Of a stretch of 64,000 nt of DNA, positions 8,394 to 16,986 are shown in pieces (position 1 is the first letter of the stretch; each line of letters begins with the position of its first letter). The translations under genes and the position numbers were made by a program. The notes beneath the pieces are model-generated. The model saw nothing but the letters and a program-made list of their open reading frames with translations. It had not been told where the DNA came from and did no database searches. The stretch comes from Roseiarcus sp963759955 (GTDB taxonomy: Bacteria; Pseudomonadota; Alphaproteobacteria; Rhizobiales; Beijerinckiaceae), in contig CAVXCA010000099.1 of NCBI GenBank assembly GCA_963759955.1, forward strand, positions 55,645 through 119,644. The letters are read 5' to 3'.

Positions 8394-10600
8394 CGACGCC
8401 CGTCCTCGCGGCGCCGGCGACGCCGCGCGAGGCCCCCCTGGCGATGCCAGCGCAATCGCTACGGCGATTCGGCCGCGCCGAACGGCGCGCCTGGGCGGCG
8501 CCGCGGCTCGCCACGACGCCCTGGCTGACGCGGCTGTTCATCTTCGGCAGCGCGTTCGCGCTCACCTTCTACGGCGCGCGCGAAATGTACGGGGTCGTCG
8601 AAGTCGGGGTGGTGACGCCGCTCGAATGGGCGCTCGTCGTGCTCTTCGTCGTCAATTTCTCTTGGATCGCCCTCGCTTTCACGTCGAGCGTGTTCGGTTT
8701 CGGCTGGCTGGTCGCAAGGGCGCCGCGCCCAAGCCCCCTCCCCCGGCGTCTGGAGTCGAAGACAGCGATCGTTATGCCGATTTACAACGAAGCGCCCTCT
8801 CGGGTCTTCTCGGCAGTGCAGGCGATCTACGAAGACGTCGCCGCGACCGGCCTCGGCGACGCCTTCGACTATTTCTTCCTCTCCGACACCACCGATCCGA
8901 ACATCTGGATCGCCGAGGAGCGCGCGCTGCTGGCGATGCGCGAACGCTTGCCCGGCGCCCGCATCTACTACCGCCGTCGTCGCAAGAACGTCAGCCGCAA
9001 GGCCGGCAATATCGCCGATTTCGTGATGCGCTGGGGCGCCGCCTATCCGCAGATGGTGGTTCTCGACGCGGACAGCGTGATGTCCGCCGACGCGATCGTG
9101 CGGCTCGCCGCGGCGATGGAGGGCGATCCCGACGCCGGGATCATTCAGAGCCTGCCGCTGATCGTCAACCGCAACACGCTATTCGCCAGGGTGCAGCAGT
9201 TCGCGGCGCGCATCGCCGGCCCGATCATCGCGGCCGGGCTCGCCGCCTGGATGGGACGCGACGGCAATTATTGGGGCCACAACGCGATCATCCGCACCCG
9301 CGCCTTCGCCGACCATTGCGGCCTGCCGGACCTCGCGGGACGTCCGCCCTTCGGCGGCCATATCCTCAGCCACGATTTCGTCGAAGCGGCGCTGATGCGC
9401 CGCGCCGGCTACGCCGTCTACATGCTGCCCACGCTCGGCGGTTCGTTCGAAGAGAGCCCGCCGTCCCTGATCGATCTGGCCGCGCGCGACCGGCGCTGGT
9501 GCCAGGGCAATCTGCAGCATATCCGTGTGCTCCCGAGCAAAGGCTTCGTCCTCGCCACCCGCCAGCATTTCATGACGGGGATCATGGGCTATCTCGCCTC
9601 GCCCCTGTGGATGGCGCAATTGCTCATCGGCATCGTGCTGGTGCTGCAATCGAAATACATTCGGCCGGAATACTTCACCGCGGATTTCTCGCTTTTCCCG
9701 GCATGGCCGCGTTTCGACTACGAGCGCGCGTTGCGCCTGTTCGAATTGACGATTGCGGTGCTGCTCGCGCCCAAGATTCTCGGCTTGATCGCCGCCCTGA
9801 TCGACGGCCCGACCCGGCGCGGCTGCGGCGGGGCGATCCGCCTCGTCCTGTCGACGCTGATCGAGATTCTCATTTCCGCCGCTCTGGCGTCGATCATGAT
9901 GGTGATCCAATCGGGCTCGGTGCTGCAGATTCTTTCCGGGCGCGACACCGGCTGGAACCCGCAACGGCGCGACGACGGCTCGATTCCATTCTCCAGCATC
10001 GTGCGCCGCCATCGCGCGCATACCGCGCTCGGGCTCGTCACTTTGTTTTCCGCCGGCCTGATTTCGCCCTCGCTCGTCATCTGGATGTCGCCGACGATCG
10101 CCGGTCTGATCCTGTCGATCCCGTTGTCCTGGGCGAGCGGCCAGCTGGGGATCGGCGTCGGGCTGCGCCGTCTCGGCCTGCTGACGACGCCCGAAGAGAC
10201 CCACACGCCGCCGATCGTCGCGCGCGCCAACGCGCTGGCCGACGAACTCGCCCGCACCGGCCACGACGACGACGACGGCCTGCGCGTCATCGCCGGCGAC
10301 GCCGTATTCCGCCAGTGTCACGAATTGTTCCTGCCCGACGCCAGCCGTCATCGGCGCGGCGAGATCGACATCGACGAAGCGGTCGCGACCGCCAAGCTCA
10401 ACGACGCGCGTTCGGTCGAGGAAGCGTGCGCCTGGCTGAAACCCAGGGAACAGCTCGCCGTGCTCAACGATCGCGCGTTGATCGCCCTACTCGCGCGCCT
10501 TCCCGCCCGCGCCGAGCCGCTCGGCGAGGCGGACGTCGGCGCGGTGAAGGCGCTTCATCCGGCGCCGGCGCTTCCGAATGCCGGCGATCACGCCGCCTGA
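8369..10600 (+). CDS. opgH: Glucans biosynthesis glucosyltransferase OpgH
   Basis: OpgH is the inner-membrane family 2 glycosyltransferase that polymerises the beta-glucan backbone of periplasmic glucans from UDP-glucose. The 743-residue protein has N-terminal membrane segments (LFIFGSAFALTFYG; ALVVLFVVNFSWIAL), a cytosolic GT2 domain with TAIVMPIYNE, DYFFLSDTTDPNIW, VLDADSVMS and the RDRRWCQGNLQH motif, then several C-terminal membrane helices. ATG at 8369 overlaps the 3' end of the upstream glucan gene by 25 bp. A second in-frame ATG at 8381 is possible. The 3' end overlaps the convergent rhomboid gene by 13 bp. Confidence 0.96.
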   Translation: MALSMDSLTTPVLAAPATPREAPLAMPAQSLRRFGRAERRAWAAPRLATTPWLTRLFIFGSAFALTFYGAREMYGVVEVGVVTPLEWALVVLFVVNFSWIALAFTSSVFGFGWLVARAPRPSPLPRRLESKTAIVMPIYNEAPSRVFSAVQAIYEDVAATGLGDAFDYFFLSDTTDPNIWIAEERALLAMRERLPGARIYYRRRRKNVSRKAGNIADFVMRWGAAYPQMVVLDADSVMSADAIVRLAAAMEGDPDAGIIQSLPLIVNRNTLFARVQQFAARIAGPIIAAGLAAWMGRDGNYWGHNAIIRTRAFADHCGLPDLAGRPPFGGHILSHDFVEAALMRRAGYAVYMLPTLGGSFEESPPSLIDLAARDRRWCQGNLQHIRVLPSKGFVLATRQHFMTGIMGYLASPLWMAQLLIGIVLVLQSKYIRPEYFTADFSLFPAWPRFDYERALRLFELTIAVLLAPKILGLIAALIDGPTRRGCGGAIRLVLSTLIEILISAALASIMMVIQSGSVLQILSGRDTGWNPQRRDDGSIPFSSIVRRHRAHTALGLVTLFSAGLISPSLVIWMSPTIAGLILSIPLSWASGQLGIGVGLRRLGLLTTPEETHTPPIVARANALADELARTGHDDDDGLRVIAGDAVFRQCHELFLPDASRHRRGEIDIDEAVATAKLNDARSVEEACAWLKPREQLAVLNDRALIALLARLPARAEPLGEADVGAVKALHPAPALPNAGDHAA

Positions 10601-11418
10601 CCGCGCCGCCAGGGACGGTCGAACAGCGGAAACGCCAGCAGCCCCGCGACGAAACCACCGACATGGGCGATCCAAGCGACCGGCGCCGGCGAGGCGCCGA
10701 TCGCTTGCGCGCTGGCGCCGAACACGAAATTGAGGACCATCCAGATCAAGATGAAGATGACGGCGCGGCGTTGGCGCAACAATTCGCGCAGTCTTGGCAC
10801 AGGCCGCTCGTCGCCGGCCTCGATCGCCAGCAGTGAGAAATCCTGCGGGTCGCCCAGCGGAGCGCCGGGCTGAAACATGAAGCGCGCCGCCGCGGCCATC
10901 AACCCGGAATCGGCTGCCGAGGCGCCGATCAGCGGCGAAGAATCCATCGGATCGACCGCCCAATGGGCGAGCGCGCCGGCAACCGCCGTCAGCGCGAAGA
11001 ACGCGAGAAACCGGAGCGGACCGAAGCGGCGCGCGATCGGCGGCCCGAAGGCGATCAGCCATATCGAATTGAGGAGGACATGGCTCCACGAGCCGTGCAG
11101 CAGGGAGTAAGTCAAAAGCGTCCAGAGGCCGCCCTGCGGCGCGTTGAAGAAGCGAAGCGCCCTCGCCTGTTCGAGCGCGCTCGGGTCAGTGTTGGCGCGC
11201 GATATCAGCTCGCCGAGTCGATCCGGCCAGATCCAAACCGTCAGTCGTCCGGGCACGAAAGCGAGGTCGCGGATGACGGCGTCGTACGTCGAGGCGCCCA
11301 ACTGCGTCACGACGGCGTGAATCGCCAGCAGCGCCGCAACGAGGGCGACGACGACGAGCGGCATGAAGAACACCGGCTCGCGCTGTCTCGCGCCGTCGGA
11401 ATTCGGGGAATCGGTCAT
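10588..11418 (-). CDS. Rhomboid family intramembrane serine protease
   Basis: This 276-residue multi-pass membrane protein has the rhomboid layout: an N-terminal helix (VVVALVAALLAIHAVV), the loop with LLTYSLLHGSWSHVLLNSIWL, the serine motif GASAADSGLMAA in place of GxSG, and the C-terminal helix with the second catalytic residue in WIAHVGGFVAGLLAF. The Ser and His expected for catalysis are therefore present. The Gly-to-Ala change after the Ser occurs in other alphaproteobacterial members as far as I know. Substrates are unknown. The gene converges on opgH. Confidence 0.88.
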   Translation of the reverse strand: MTDSPNSDGARQREPVFFMPLVVVALVAALLAIHAVVTQLGASTYDAVIRDLAFVPGRLTVWIWPDRLGELISRANTDPSALEQARALRFFNAPQGGLWTLLTYSLLHGSWSHVLLNSIWLIAFGPPIARRFGPLRFLAFFALTAVAGALAHWAVDPMDSSPLIGASAADSGLMAAAARFMFQPGAPLGDPQDFSLLAIEAGDERPVPRLRELLRQRRAVIFILIWMVLNFVFGASAQAIGASPAPVAWIAHVGGFVAGLLAFPLFDRPWRRGQAA

Positions 11419-11762
11419 CGACGGCGAACTCGCGCGAAGGGGCGGCGCTTGGTTAGCATTATCGCACGGGTCTGGCGACGCGAAACCGCGCGGCCGACGC
11501 GAGGGCGCAAATGGAAAGGGAGAGCCCAGAGCGAGGCTCTCCCTGAACCTTTAGACTTTCGCTCGACTCCGTCGCAACGGGGGAGGAGCGGCCCGCCGCG
11601 CGACTCGAGTCTTTCGATATGGCGCGCGGCGCTGGAGCCGCCGCGACCCGTTCGTGTTCTCGTCAACGTCGACACTATGCCTGCGGACCCGGCCTGAAGC
11701 AACGCGTTCCCTACCTTATTGTTAACGCGGAGGGGCCCCGGCCCTGCGCCTCGAATTTCCCC

Positions 11763-11778
11763 TGGCACGCGGCCTGCA
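11763..11778 (+). promoter_or_regulatory. Candidate sigma-54 promoter
   Basis: The sequence TGGCACGCGGCCTGCA matches the -24/-12 pattern TGGCAC-N5-TTGC with one mismatch, and GG and GC have the required 10-bp spacing. It lies about 85 bp upstream of the PAS_5 gene start. The rest of the 11419-11861 gap contains no gene I can support. In GC-rich DNA such a match can occur by chance, so this is tentative. Confidence 0.35.
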
Positions 11779-11861
11779 CATTCAGGCGAGGTTCGTCGAG
11801 GAGCGGCCGGGGACGTGCCGTTTTCGGACAGGCGCCGCGGCGAGCCAGAGGGGATGCCGCC

Positions 11862-12461
11862 GTGAAACTCGCCGCCAGTCGACAACTTTACGCCTATTGG
11901 AACGAATTGCGCCGCGCCCGCAGCGCGCCCGAGCGCAACGATGTCGATCCGGGCGCCATTCGCGGAATTCTCGCCGACACGTTCATTGTCGAGTTCGACG
12001 CGCTACACGTGTTTCCGATGCGCGTCGTCGGCACGCGGACCAACGCCCTCTTCCTCAGGGAATTGCGCGGTACGCCATTTCTCGAACTATGGCGCGAGGA
12101 GGACAGGGACGAGATGCGCGCCATTCTCGCCAACGTCGCCGACGAGGCCCAGCCGTTCTTGATCGGCGCGGCCGCAAGGCCGCTCGGCTTCGCCCCCATC
12201 GACGTCGAAATCTTGCTGCTGCCGCTTCGCCACCACGGCGACACCCATTCGCGCATCTTGGGATGCTGCGCGCCCAATGCCTCGCCGCACTGGCTCGGCC
12301 TCATCGGCGTCGAATCCATGGCGCTGTTGACGCTGCGCGCGCTCGATCCGCGCGAGCGCGCGGACGCGCCGCCGCCGGGGCCTGCAGGATCGCAAGGCTT
12401 CGGCCGCGCGCCGTCGCTGCCTCGTCGCGGACATCTATTTCATTATTCCTCGAATTGCTGA
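11862..12461 (+). CDS. PAS_5 (DUF1488-independent) domain protein, putative sensor-like
   Basis: A 199-residue cytosolic protein resembling the alphaproteobacterial PAS_5 family (PF07310). Visible features are the N-terminal QLYAYWNELRRARSAPERNDVDP block, ILADTFIVEF, the RVVGTRTNALFLRELRG segment, and the C-terminal EILLLPLRHHGD region. The proposed GTG start at 11862 has AGAGGGG about 9 bp upstream. The frame is open upstream to 11619, but that part is low-complexity and unlikely to be coding. It precedes a tandem-PilZ gene on the same strand. It may be involved in signalling, but no ligand or output domain is visible. Confidence 0.75.
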   Translation: MKLAASRQLYAYWNELRRARSAPERNDVDPGAIRGILADTFIVEFDALHVFPMRVVGTRTNALFLRELRGTPFLELWREEDRDEMRAILANVADEAQPFLIGAAARPLGFAPIDVEILLLPLRHHGDTHSRILGCCAPNASPHWLGLIGVESMALLTLRALDPRERADAPPPGPAGSQGFGRAPSLPRRGHLFHYSSNC

Positions 12462-12613
12462 CGCGTTCAAAACCCTGGCGATTCGTCTTCGGGTAATCGT
12501 CCGTTAACTGCGCCGGCATTACAATTGCTCAGTTGCATTGTCGAGCAACCAACGCGCATTTAGTGTGGACGCTTCATCATGAGCAATTTGGCGGAAACTG
12601 GGAGTACGCCGGC

Positions 12614-13225
12614 GTGAGAACGGCCGCAGCCTTCGCGATCGACGCAGGCCGTCACGAACGACGGCGCCATCAGCGCGTCAAAGTGCGCTTGACTGGCCAA
12701 TTCATGCGCCAAGACCGGTGCGAATTCCCCTGCGCGACGATCGACATGTCGCCCGGCGGCATCGCCTTCGAAGCCGAAGCGAGCGGCGAGATCGGCGAGC
12801 GAATCATCGCCTATCTCAACCAAATCGGCCGCGTCGAGGGAACGGTGGCGCGCCATTTCTACGGCGGTTTCGCGATCCAGATGAAACTGCCGCCGCTCAA
12901 GCGCGAGAAACTCGCCGATCAGCTCACGTGGCTGGCGAATCGCCAGGTCCTCGGCATGCCCGAAGATCGGCGCCACGAACGCATCGAACCGCGCAACCGC
13001 AACACTATCCTGACCCTGCCGGGCGGGCGCCAGCAACTCGTGCGCATCATCGACGTCTCGCGTTCCGGCGCGGCGCTCGCCGTCGATGCGACGCCGGCGA
13101 TCGGCACGCCGCTCACCGTGGGCTCGAGGCCGGCGCAGGTGGTCCGGCACTTCAACGGCGGCTTCGCGGTCGAGTTCAACCGCGTGATTCCGGCCGAGAT
13201 GTTCGACGACGACATCAAGCTCTGA
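12614..13225 (+). CDS. Tandem PilZ domain protein (putative c-di-GMP receptor)
   Basis: The 203-residue product contains two PilZ domains in a row. The first (about residues 15-100) has the Arg-rich RHERRRHQRVKVRL start and the DMSPGGIAFEAE motif. The second (about 115-200) has RRHERIEPRNRNTIL and DVSRSGAALAVD. Both end in a similar HFxGGFA(I/V) strand. RxxxR plus (D/N)xSxxG is the c-di-GMP binding pattern, so both domains look competent. GTG at 12614 is chosen because GGGAG lies about 10 bp before it; ATG at 12578 or the upstream frame to 12533 are alternatives. The output is unknown. Confidence 0.82.
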   Translation: MRTAAAFAIDAGRHERRRHQRVKVRLTGQFMRQDRCEFPCATIDMSPGGIAFEAEASGEIGERIIAYLNQIGRVEGTVARHFYGGFAIQMKLPPLKREKLADQLTWLANRQVLGMPEDRRHERIEPRNRNTILTLPGGRQQLVRIIDVSRSGAALAVDATPAIGTPLTVGSRPAQVVRHFNGGFAVEFNRVIPAEMFDDDIKL

Positions 13226-13574
13226 TCGACCCTGCGCCGGCCGCGCGCCGGCGCCCAAGCCAGATCGGAGCGTAACGTTCCGTTGACCGTGACCGCGCCG
13301 CGCGCGCGAAAAATCGCCGCCCGATCGGCCCGATTAACCTTTCCCACAACCGCCCGGTTGTTCGAGATCGAGGCCTCGCCTGCGCCCCGAATGCGCTAGA
13401 TGGGCGAGAATCCCGGGCTTTCCCGATTCCGCCGCCCTTAAGCGCCGGACCTCGTCTCACCCGCCGCGGCGTCGGCGAATTTGAATCCCGTTCGCTCGAA
13501 TTGTCCGCTTTTCTTTCGATCGACGGAAAAACAGCGTCGCTATCGTCGTCCTCGTTGAACGATCGGGGACGACG
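13226..13574. other. Intergenic, no gene recognised
   Basis: About 350 bp between the PilZ gene and the BTLCP gene. No coding frame with recognisable features was found. The end of the region presumably holds the BTLCP promoter, but no convincing -35/-10 pair stands out. Confidence 0.35.
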
Positions 13575-14189
13575 ATGATTTCGGGGCTTGTCAGGACTTG
13601 CGCGATGGTGGCGGCGCTCACGGGCGGGCTGCTGGCGTGTCAGGCGATCCCCTCGGCGAGCGCTCTCGACGCGAGTTCTTACGCGTCCGTCGGCCCGCAA
13701 ACGAGCGTGCCCTGGGGTTGGGTCGACTTCTGCCGGCGCTACCAAGGCGAATGCGACGGCGGCCCCGCCGCGGCGCAGGACATCAAATTGTCGACGAAGA
13801 CGATCAAGGAAATCGCGCGCGTCAACCGCTGGGTCAACGCGAACGTCGAAGCCGAGACCGATATGGACCATTGGGGCCTCGCCGATCGGTGGGATTACCC
13901 GATCGACGGCAAGGGCGATTGTGAGGATTACGCGCTGCTGAAGCGCAAGATGCTGATCGAACTCGGGTTCCCACGTCAGGCGCTGTTGATGACGGTCGTC
14001 AAGGACGGCGACGAGGAAGGCCACGCGATCCTGACCCTCAAGACCGACAAAGGCGAGTTCGTGCTCGACAATCTGAACGACAGAATGACCCCGTGGAACG
14101 CGACCGGCTATCGTTTCGTCAAGCGCCAGAGCCAGGACGATCCGAATGTCTGGCTGACCATCGGCGCGCCCATGACGGCGCGCCTGTAG
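13575..14189 (+). CDS. Transglutaminase-like cysteine peptidase (BTLCP family)
   Basis: This 204-residue protein begins with a signal peptide (VRTCAMVAALTGGLLACQAI, a possible lipobox at LLAC), so it is exported or a lipoprotein. The BTLCP catalytic residues are visible: Cys in GKGDCEDYALLKR (about residue 117), His in EGHAILTL, and Asp in FVLDNLND. The family is related to LapG, a periplasmic protease in c-di-GMP-controlled adhesion. Here there is no adjacent lapD or adhesin, although a tandem-PilZ gene is the upstream neighbour. A strong hairpin terminator follows. The substrate is unknown. Confidence 0.85.
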   Translation: MISGLVRTCAMVAALTGGLLACQAIPSASALDASSYASVGPQTSVPWGWVDFCRRYQGECDGGPAAAQDIKLSTKTIKEIARVNRWVNANVEAETDMDHWGLADRWDYPIDGKGDCEDYALLKRKMLIELGFPRQALLMTVVKDGDEEGHAILTLKTDKGEFVLDNLNDRMTPWNATGYRFVKRQSQDDPNVWLTIGAPMTARL

Positions 14190-14246
14190 CGCCGCGCGCG
14201 ACCAAAGCTTCGAAGCCGAACCCGTCCCCCGGTTCCGCTTCGCCCT

Positions 14247-14281
14247 GAGGCCGGCCTTGCCCCAAGGCCGGCCTCCTTTTT
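14247..14281 (+). terminator. Rho-independent terminator after the BTLCP gene
   Basis: A perfect 13-bp stem (GAGGCCGGCCTTG, 14247-14259; CAAGGCCGGCCTC, 14263-14275) with a CCC loop is followed by CTTTTT. It ends at the stop codon of the convergent carbonic anhydrase-like gene, and the stem could limit read-through both ways. Confidence 0.88.
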
Positions 14282-14810
14282 ATCCGATCGCGACGAGCCC
14301 GGCCGCGTAGCGCCGCCAATTTTCGACGTAGTGGGCGGCCGAAAGCCGCAACGCCGCGACCGCCGCCTCGTCGAGGGTGCGCGTCGCTTTCGCCGGCGAG
14401 CCGACGATCAGCGAATAGTCGGGAAACTCCTTGCCCTCGGTGACGAGCGCACGGGCCCCGACCAGGCAGCCGCGGCCGATCTTGGCACCGTTGAGAATGA
14501 CCGCGCCCATGCCGATGAGCGCGCCGGCGCCGATCGCGCAGCCATGCAGAATCGCGCCGTGGCCGATCGTGCAGTCTTCGCCGACATCGAGAGGAAAGCC
14601 AATGTCGGTGTGCAGCGTCGCGCCTTCCTGGATATTGGCGCGCGCGCCGACGCAAATGCGTTCGTTGTCGCCGCGTAGCGTAGCACCGAACCACACGCCG
14701 CAATCCTCGCCCAGCACGACGTCGCCGATGACGCAGGCGTTGGGCGCGATCCAGAATCGGCCCGCGGCGGGCAAAACAGGGCGGCGTTCGTCGAGGGCGT
14801 AAATGGGCAT
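14280..14810 (-). CDS. Gamma carbonic anhydrase family protein
   Basis: A 176-residue left-handed beta-helix protein built of hexapeptide repeats, from CVIGDVVLGEDCGVWFGATLRGD to GAVILNGAKIGRGCLVGA. The zinc-ligand histidines of gamma-class carbonic anhydrases are present (LHTDIGFP; IGHGAILHG). The C-terminal helix carries AHYVENWRRY. Members such as YrdA/CaiE-like proteins are often of uncertain activity, so carbonic anhydrase activity is not assured. ATG at 14810 begins MPIYALDERRP. The frame continues upstream to 14912, but that part lacks homology. Confidence 0.9.
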   Translation of the reverse strand: MPIYALDERRPVLPAAGRFWIAPNACVIGDVVLGEDCGVWFGATLRGDNERICVGARANIQEGATLHTDIGFPLDVGEDCTIGHGAILHGCAIGAGALIGMGAVILNGAKIGRGCLVGARALVTEGKEFPDYSLIVGSPAKATRTLDEAAVAALRLSAAHYVENWRRYAAGLVAIG

Positions 14811-14912
14811 CGCGGCGGGCTCCGGCGGTGAAAGGCTCGGATATAGCGCAGCGCCCGCAGATGGCCTATCCCGGGCGGGCTGCGATTCGCGTAACGACGA
14901 CGGAGGCCCCAA

Positions 14913-15566
14913 TTGCGTTTTGGCGCCTGGACGCTGGTCATCGGGCTCGGCGCGCTCGCGCTGGCGGGCGCGGGCGCGGTCGCCGTTGCGCCGCGTTTCG
15001 CCGCGCGCGAGCCGCCGCGTCTCGTCGCGGTCACGCTTGGGGCCGAGCGACTGACCCTGTTGAGCACGTATCTCTTGCCGAACTCGCGCCGGGGCGGCGC
15101 AATGGACGCGATCGAGTTGGCCGCCTTCTATCCGGATTTTTCGCCCGCAGGCAATCTAAGCGATGTGACCGCGAGCGCCGATCTCGATGAGCGCTTCGCG
15201 CGCACCGTTTTCGTCACCGCCAAACCGAGCGATTCGAGTCTCGATCCGGCCGAGCGGACCACCAAACTCTACCAACGTTTCCTTGACGAGAATTCGTGGA
15301 GCCATCCCGGGGGGCTGGTCGCGCGCGCGTTCGTCGACGGCAGCCCGTTCGAAGGCGACGAACTCTATTACGTCGCGCCCGAGGGGCGCGAGTTCGCCGC
15401 CCGCTGTCGGCGTCCCAATCCCGAGCGAAAGACGCCGAACACTTGTATCTACGATTTCCGGCTCGGCGACCTCGACGTCGAGATGCGCTTTTCCGCGGCG
15501 CTGCTCGCCGAGTGGGCCCAGCTCAAGGCGGGCGCGACCGGCCTGATCGACGCGGCGCGGCGTTGA
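14913..15566 (+). CDS. Conserved hypothetical protein with N-terminal membrane anchor
   Basis: The 217-residue protein has one N-terminal hydrophobic segment (WTLVIGLGALALAGAGAVAV) and a soluble remainder that should be periplasmic. Conserved-looking blocks include LLSTYLLPNSRRGGAMDAIELAA, the TTKLYQRFL stretch, and CIYDFRLGDLDVEMRFS. I do not recognise a functional family. The start is TTG at 14913 with GGAGG six bases upstream, which is convincing. It is divergent from the carbonic anhydrase-like gene, with about 100 bp between starts. Confidence 0.72.
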   Translation: MRFGAWTLVIGLGALALAGAGAVAVAPRFAAREPPRLVAVTLGAERLTLLSTYLLPNSRRGGAMDAIELAAFYPDFSPAGNLSDVTASADLDERFARTVFVTAKPSDSSLDPAERTTKLYQRFLDENSWSHPGGLVARAFVDGSPFEGDELYYVAPEGREFAARCRRPNPERKTPNTCIYDFRLGDLDVEMRFSAALLAEWAQLKAGATGLIDAARR

Positions 15567-15585
15567 AGGCGCCGCGCGTCGCCGC

Positions 15586-15982
15586 TCACAAATCCTCGAG
15601 GTCGTAATCGAGGATCGCCATTTGCAGCGTGAAAGTCTTGCCGGCGGGATCGTCGGCGGAAACGATGCCGAGGAAATCGTCGCCGCTATTGAGTTCGACC
15701 GAGTTCCGTCTTCTTCAGGCGACCAACGACGCGGAGCTTGTCGTTCTCGAACAGGCGGCGCAAATAGTCCTGAATAACAGGACGTTCGACCGGGATCTTC
15801 ATCTCGAACGAAAACGAGCGGTCGCCGTCTTCGTCGTCCACCGTGATCGCGCCGATCTTGCGTTCGCCGAGCGCGACGTCCGCCGCGTCGCGCGCCTTGG
15901 AACTCGGAGCGACGCCCAGGGTCGGCGCGCCGAACGAGCGGCGAAGATGCGCCCGCAACTTGAGAATTTCTTCTTTATTCAT
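15586..15982 (-). CDS. Tandem DUF3126 protein with an apparent +1 frameshift
   Basis: DUF3126 is a short alphaproteobacterial family of unknown function. From ATG at 15982 the first unit reads KLRAHLRRSFGAP ... DVALGERKIGAITVDDEDG ... FSFEMKIPVERP. A second similar unit follows (DYLRRLFENDKLRVVGRLKKT). After KKT the frame breaks, and in the next frame the expected ending continues: SVELNSGDDFLGIVSADD ... TLQMAILDYDLEDL, with a stop at 15586. Removing one of the two T at 15704-15705 (plus strand) restores KKTDSVELN, which fits the family. Without correction the product stops at 15686. The duplication of the unit is unusual because members are commonly about one unit long. Confidence 0.72.
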
Positions 15983-16064
15983 CAACGCGCCCCGATCCTT
16001 TGGCTGGCGCGAGCCTTTGCCACGAAAGGCACCTCGCCCGCAAGCGCGCCGCGCAACGCCCGCA

Positions 16065-16919
16065 TTAGACGTCGGTCGCCTTGTCCGCGAGGATCTGGTT
16101 CATGTCGCGCGCCGGTTCGGCGCAGCCGGCCTCGCCGACGATGCGCGCGGGCACGCCCGCCACCGTCTTGTTGTGCGGCACAGGCGCGAGCACCACCGAG
16201 CCCGCCGCGACACGCGCGCAATGGCCGACTTCGATATTGCCGAGGATCTTCGCGCCCGCGCCGATCAGCACGCCCCAGCGGACCTTGGGGTGGCGGTCGC
16301 CGGTCTCCTTGCCGGTGCCGCCGAGCGTGACGCCCTGCAGGATCGAAACCTCGTCTTCGATCACCGTCGTCTCGCCGACCACCATACCCGTCGCGTGATC
16401 GAGAAAGATTCCCTTGCCGATGCGCGCGGCCGGATTGATGTCGACGCCGAACGCCGCCGAGACGCGGCTTTGGATATAAAGGGCGAAATCGCGCCGCCCA
16501 GCGCGCAACAGCGCGTGGGCGAGCCGATAGGCCTGCAAGGCGTGGAAGCCCTTGAAGTAGAGCAGCGGCTCCATCAGCCTCAGGCAGGCCGGATCGCGGT
16601 CCGCCACCGCCATGATGTCGGCGCGAAACGCCTCGCCGATCGAAGCGTCGCGCGAAACCACGTCTTCATAGGCCTGACGGATCAGCGAACTCGGCGCATC
16701 GGAGTGATCGAGGCGCTCGGCGACGCGATGGATGACCGCGCCCTCGAGCGTGTCGTGGTTGAGGATCGCGGTCATCAGGAAGGACGCCAACGCCGGATCG
16801 ACGCGGGCCGCCTCCTCCGCTTCGACGCGGATGCGCGCGAACAGCGGATCGTTGCGGCCGAGCCCGACCACGCGAGCCGAGGAACCTTGCGCCATCGCAG
16901 CCTCCAGCTTCCCAAACAT
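16065..16919 (-). CDS. cysE: Serine O-acetyltransferase
   Basis: CysE acetylates L-serine with acetyl-CoA, the committed step of cysteine synthesis. The 284-residue protein has the N-terminal helical SATase domain (EEAARVDPALASFLMTAILNH; LYFKGFHALQAYRLAH) and the left-handed beta-helix with the active-site region AARIGKGIFLDHATGMVVGET, then the GVTLGGTGKETGDRHPK loop. The C-terminal tail is long (after PARIVGE), as in Rhizobiales enzymes. The tail ends ATDV rather than the Ile that binds cysteine synthase, so complex formation cannot be inferred. Confidence 0.96.
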   Translation of the reverse strand: MFGKLEAAMAQGSSARVVGLGRNDPLFARIRVEAEEAARVDPALASFLMTAILNHDTLEGAVIHRVAERLDHSDAPSSLIRQAYEDVVSRDASIGEAFRADIMAVADRDPACLRLMEPLLYFKGFHALQAYRLAHALLRAGRRDFALYIQSRVSAAFGVDINPAARIGKGIFLDHATGMVVGETTVIEDEVSILQGVTLGGTGKETGDRHPKVRWGVLIGAGAKILGNIEVGHCARVAAGSVVLAPVPHNKTVAGVPARIVGEAGCAEPARDMNQILADKATDV

Positions 16920-16986
16920 TTATTTTAGCATAAAGACGCCGGGGCCTGAAACAGACCGCGCGAGCGACGCTTCAGCTCCGTTGGCC

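Noticed and set aside
10588..11418. Suspicion that the rhomboid is catalytically dead because GxSG reads GASA
   Set aside because: The catalytic Ser and the distal His are both present, and this variant occurs in related proteins, so loss of activity is not supported.
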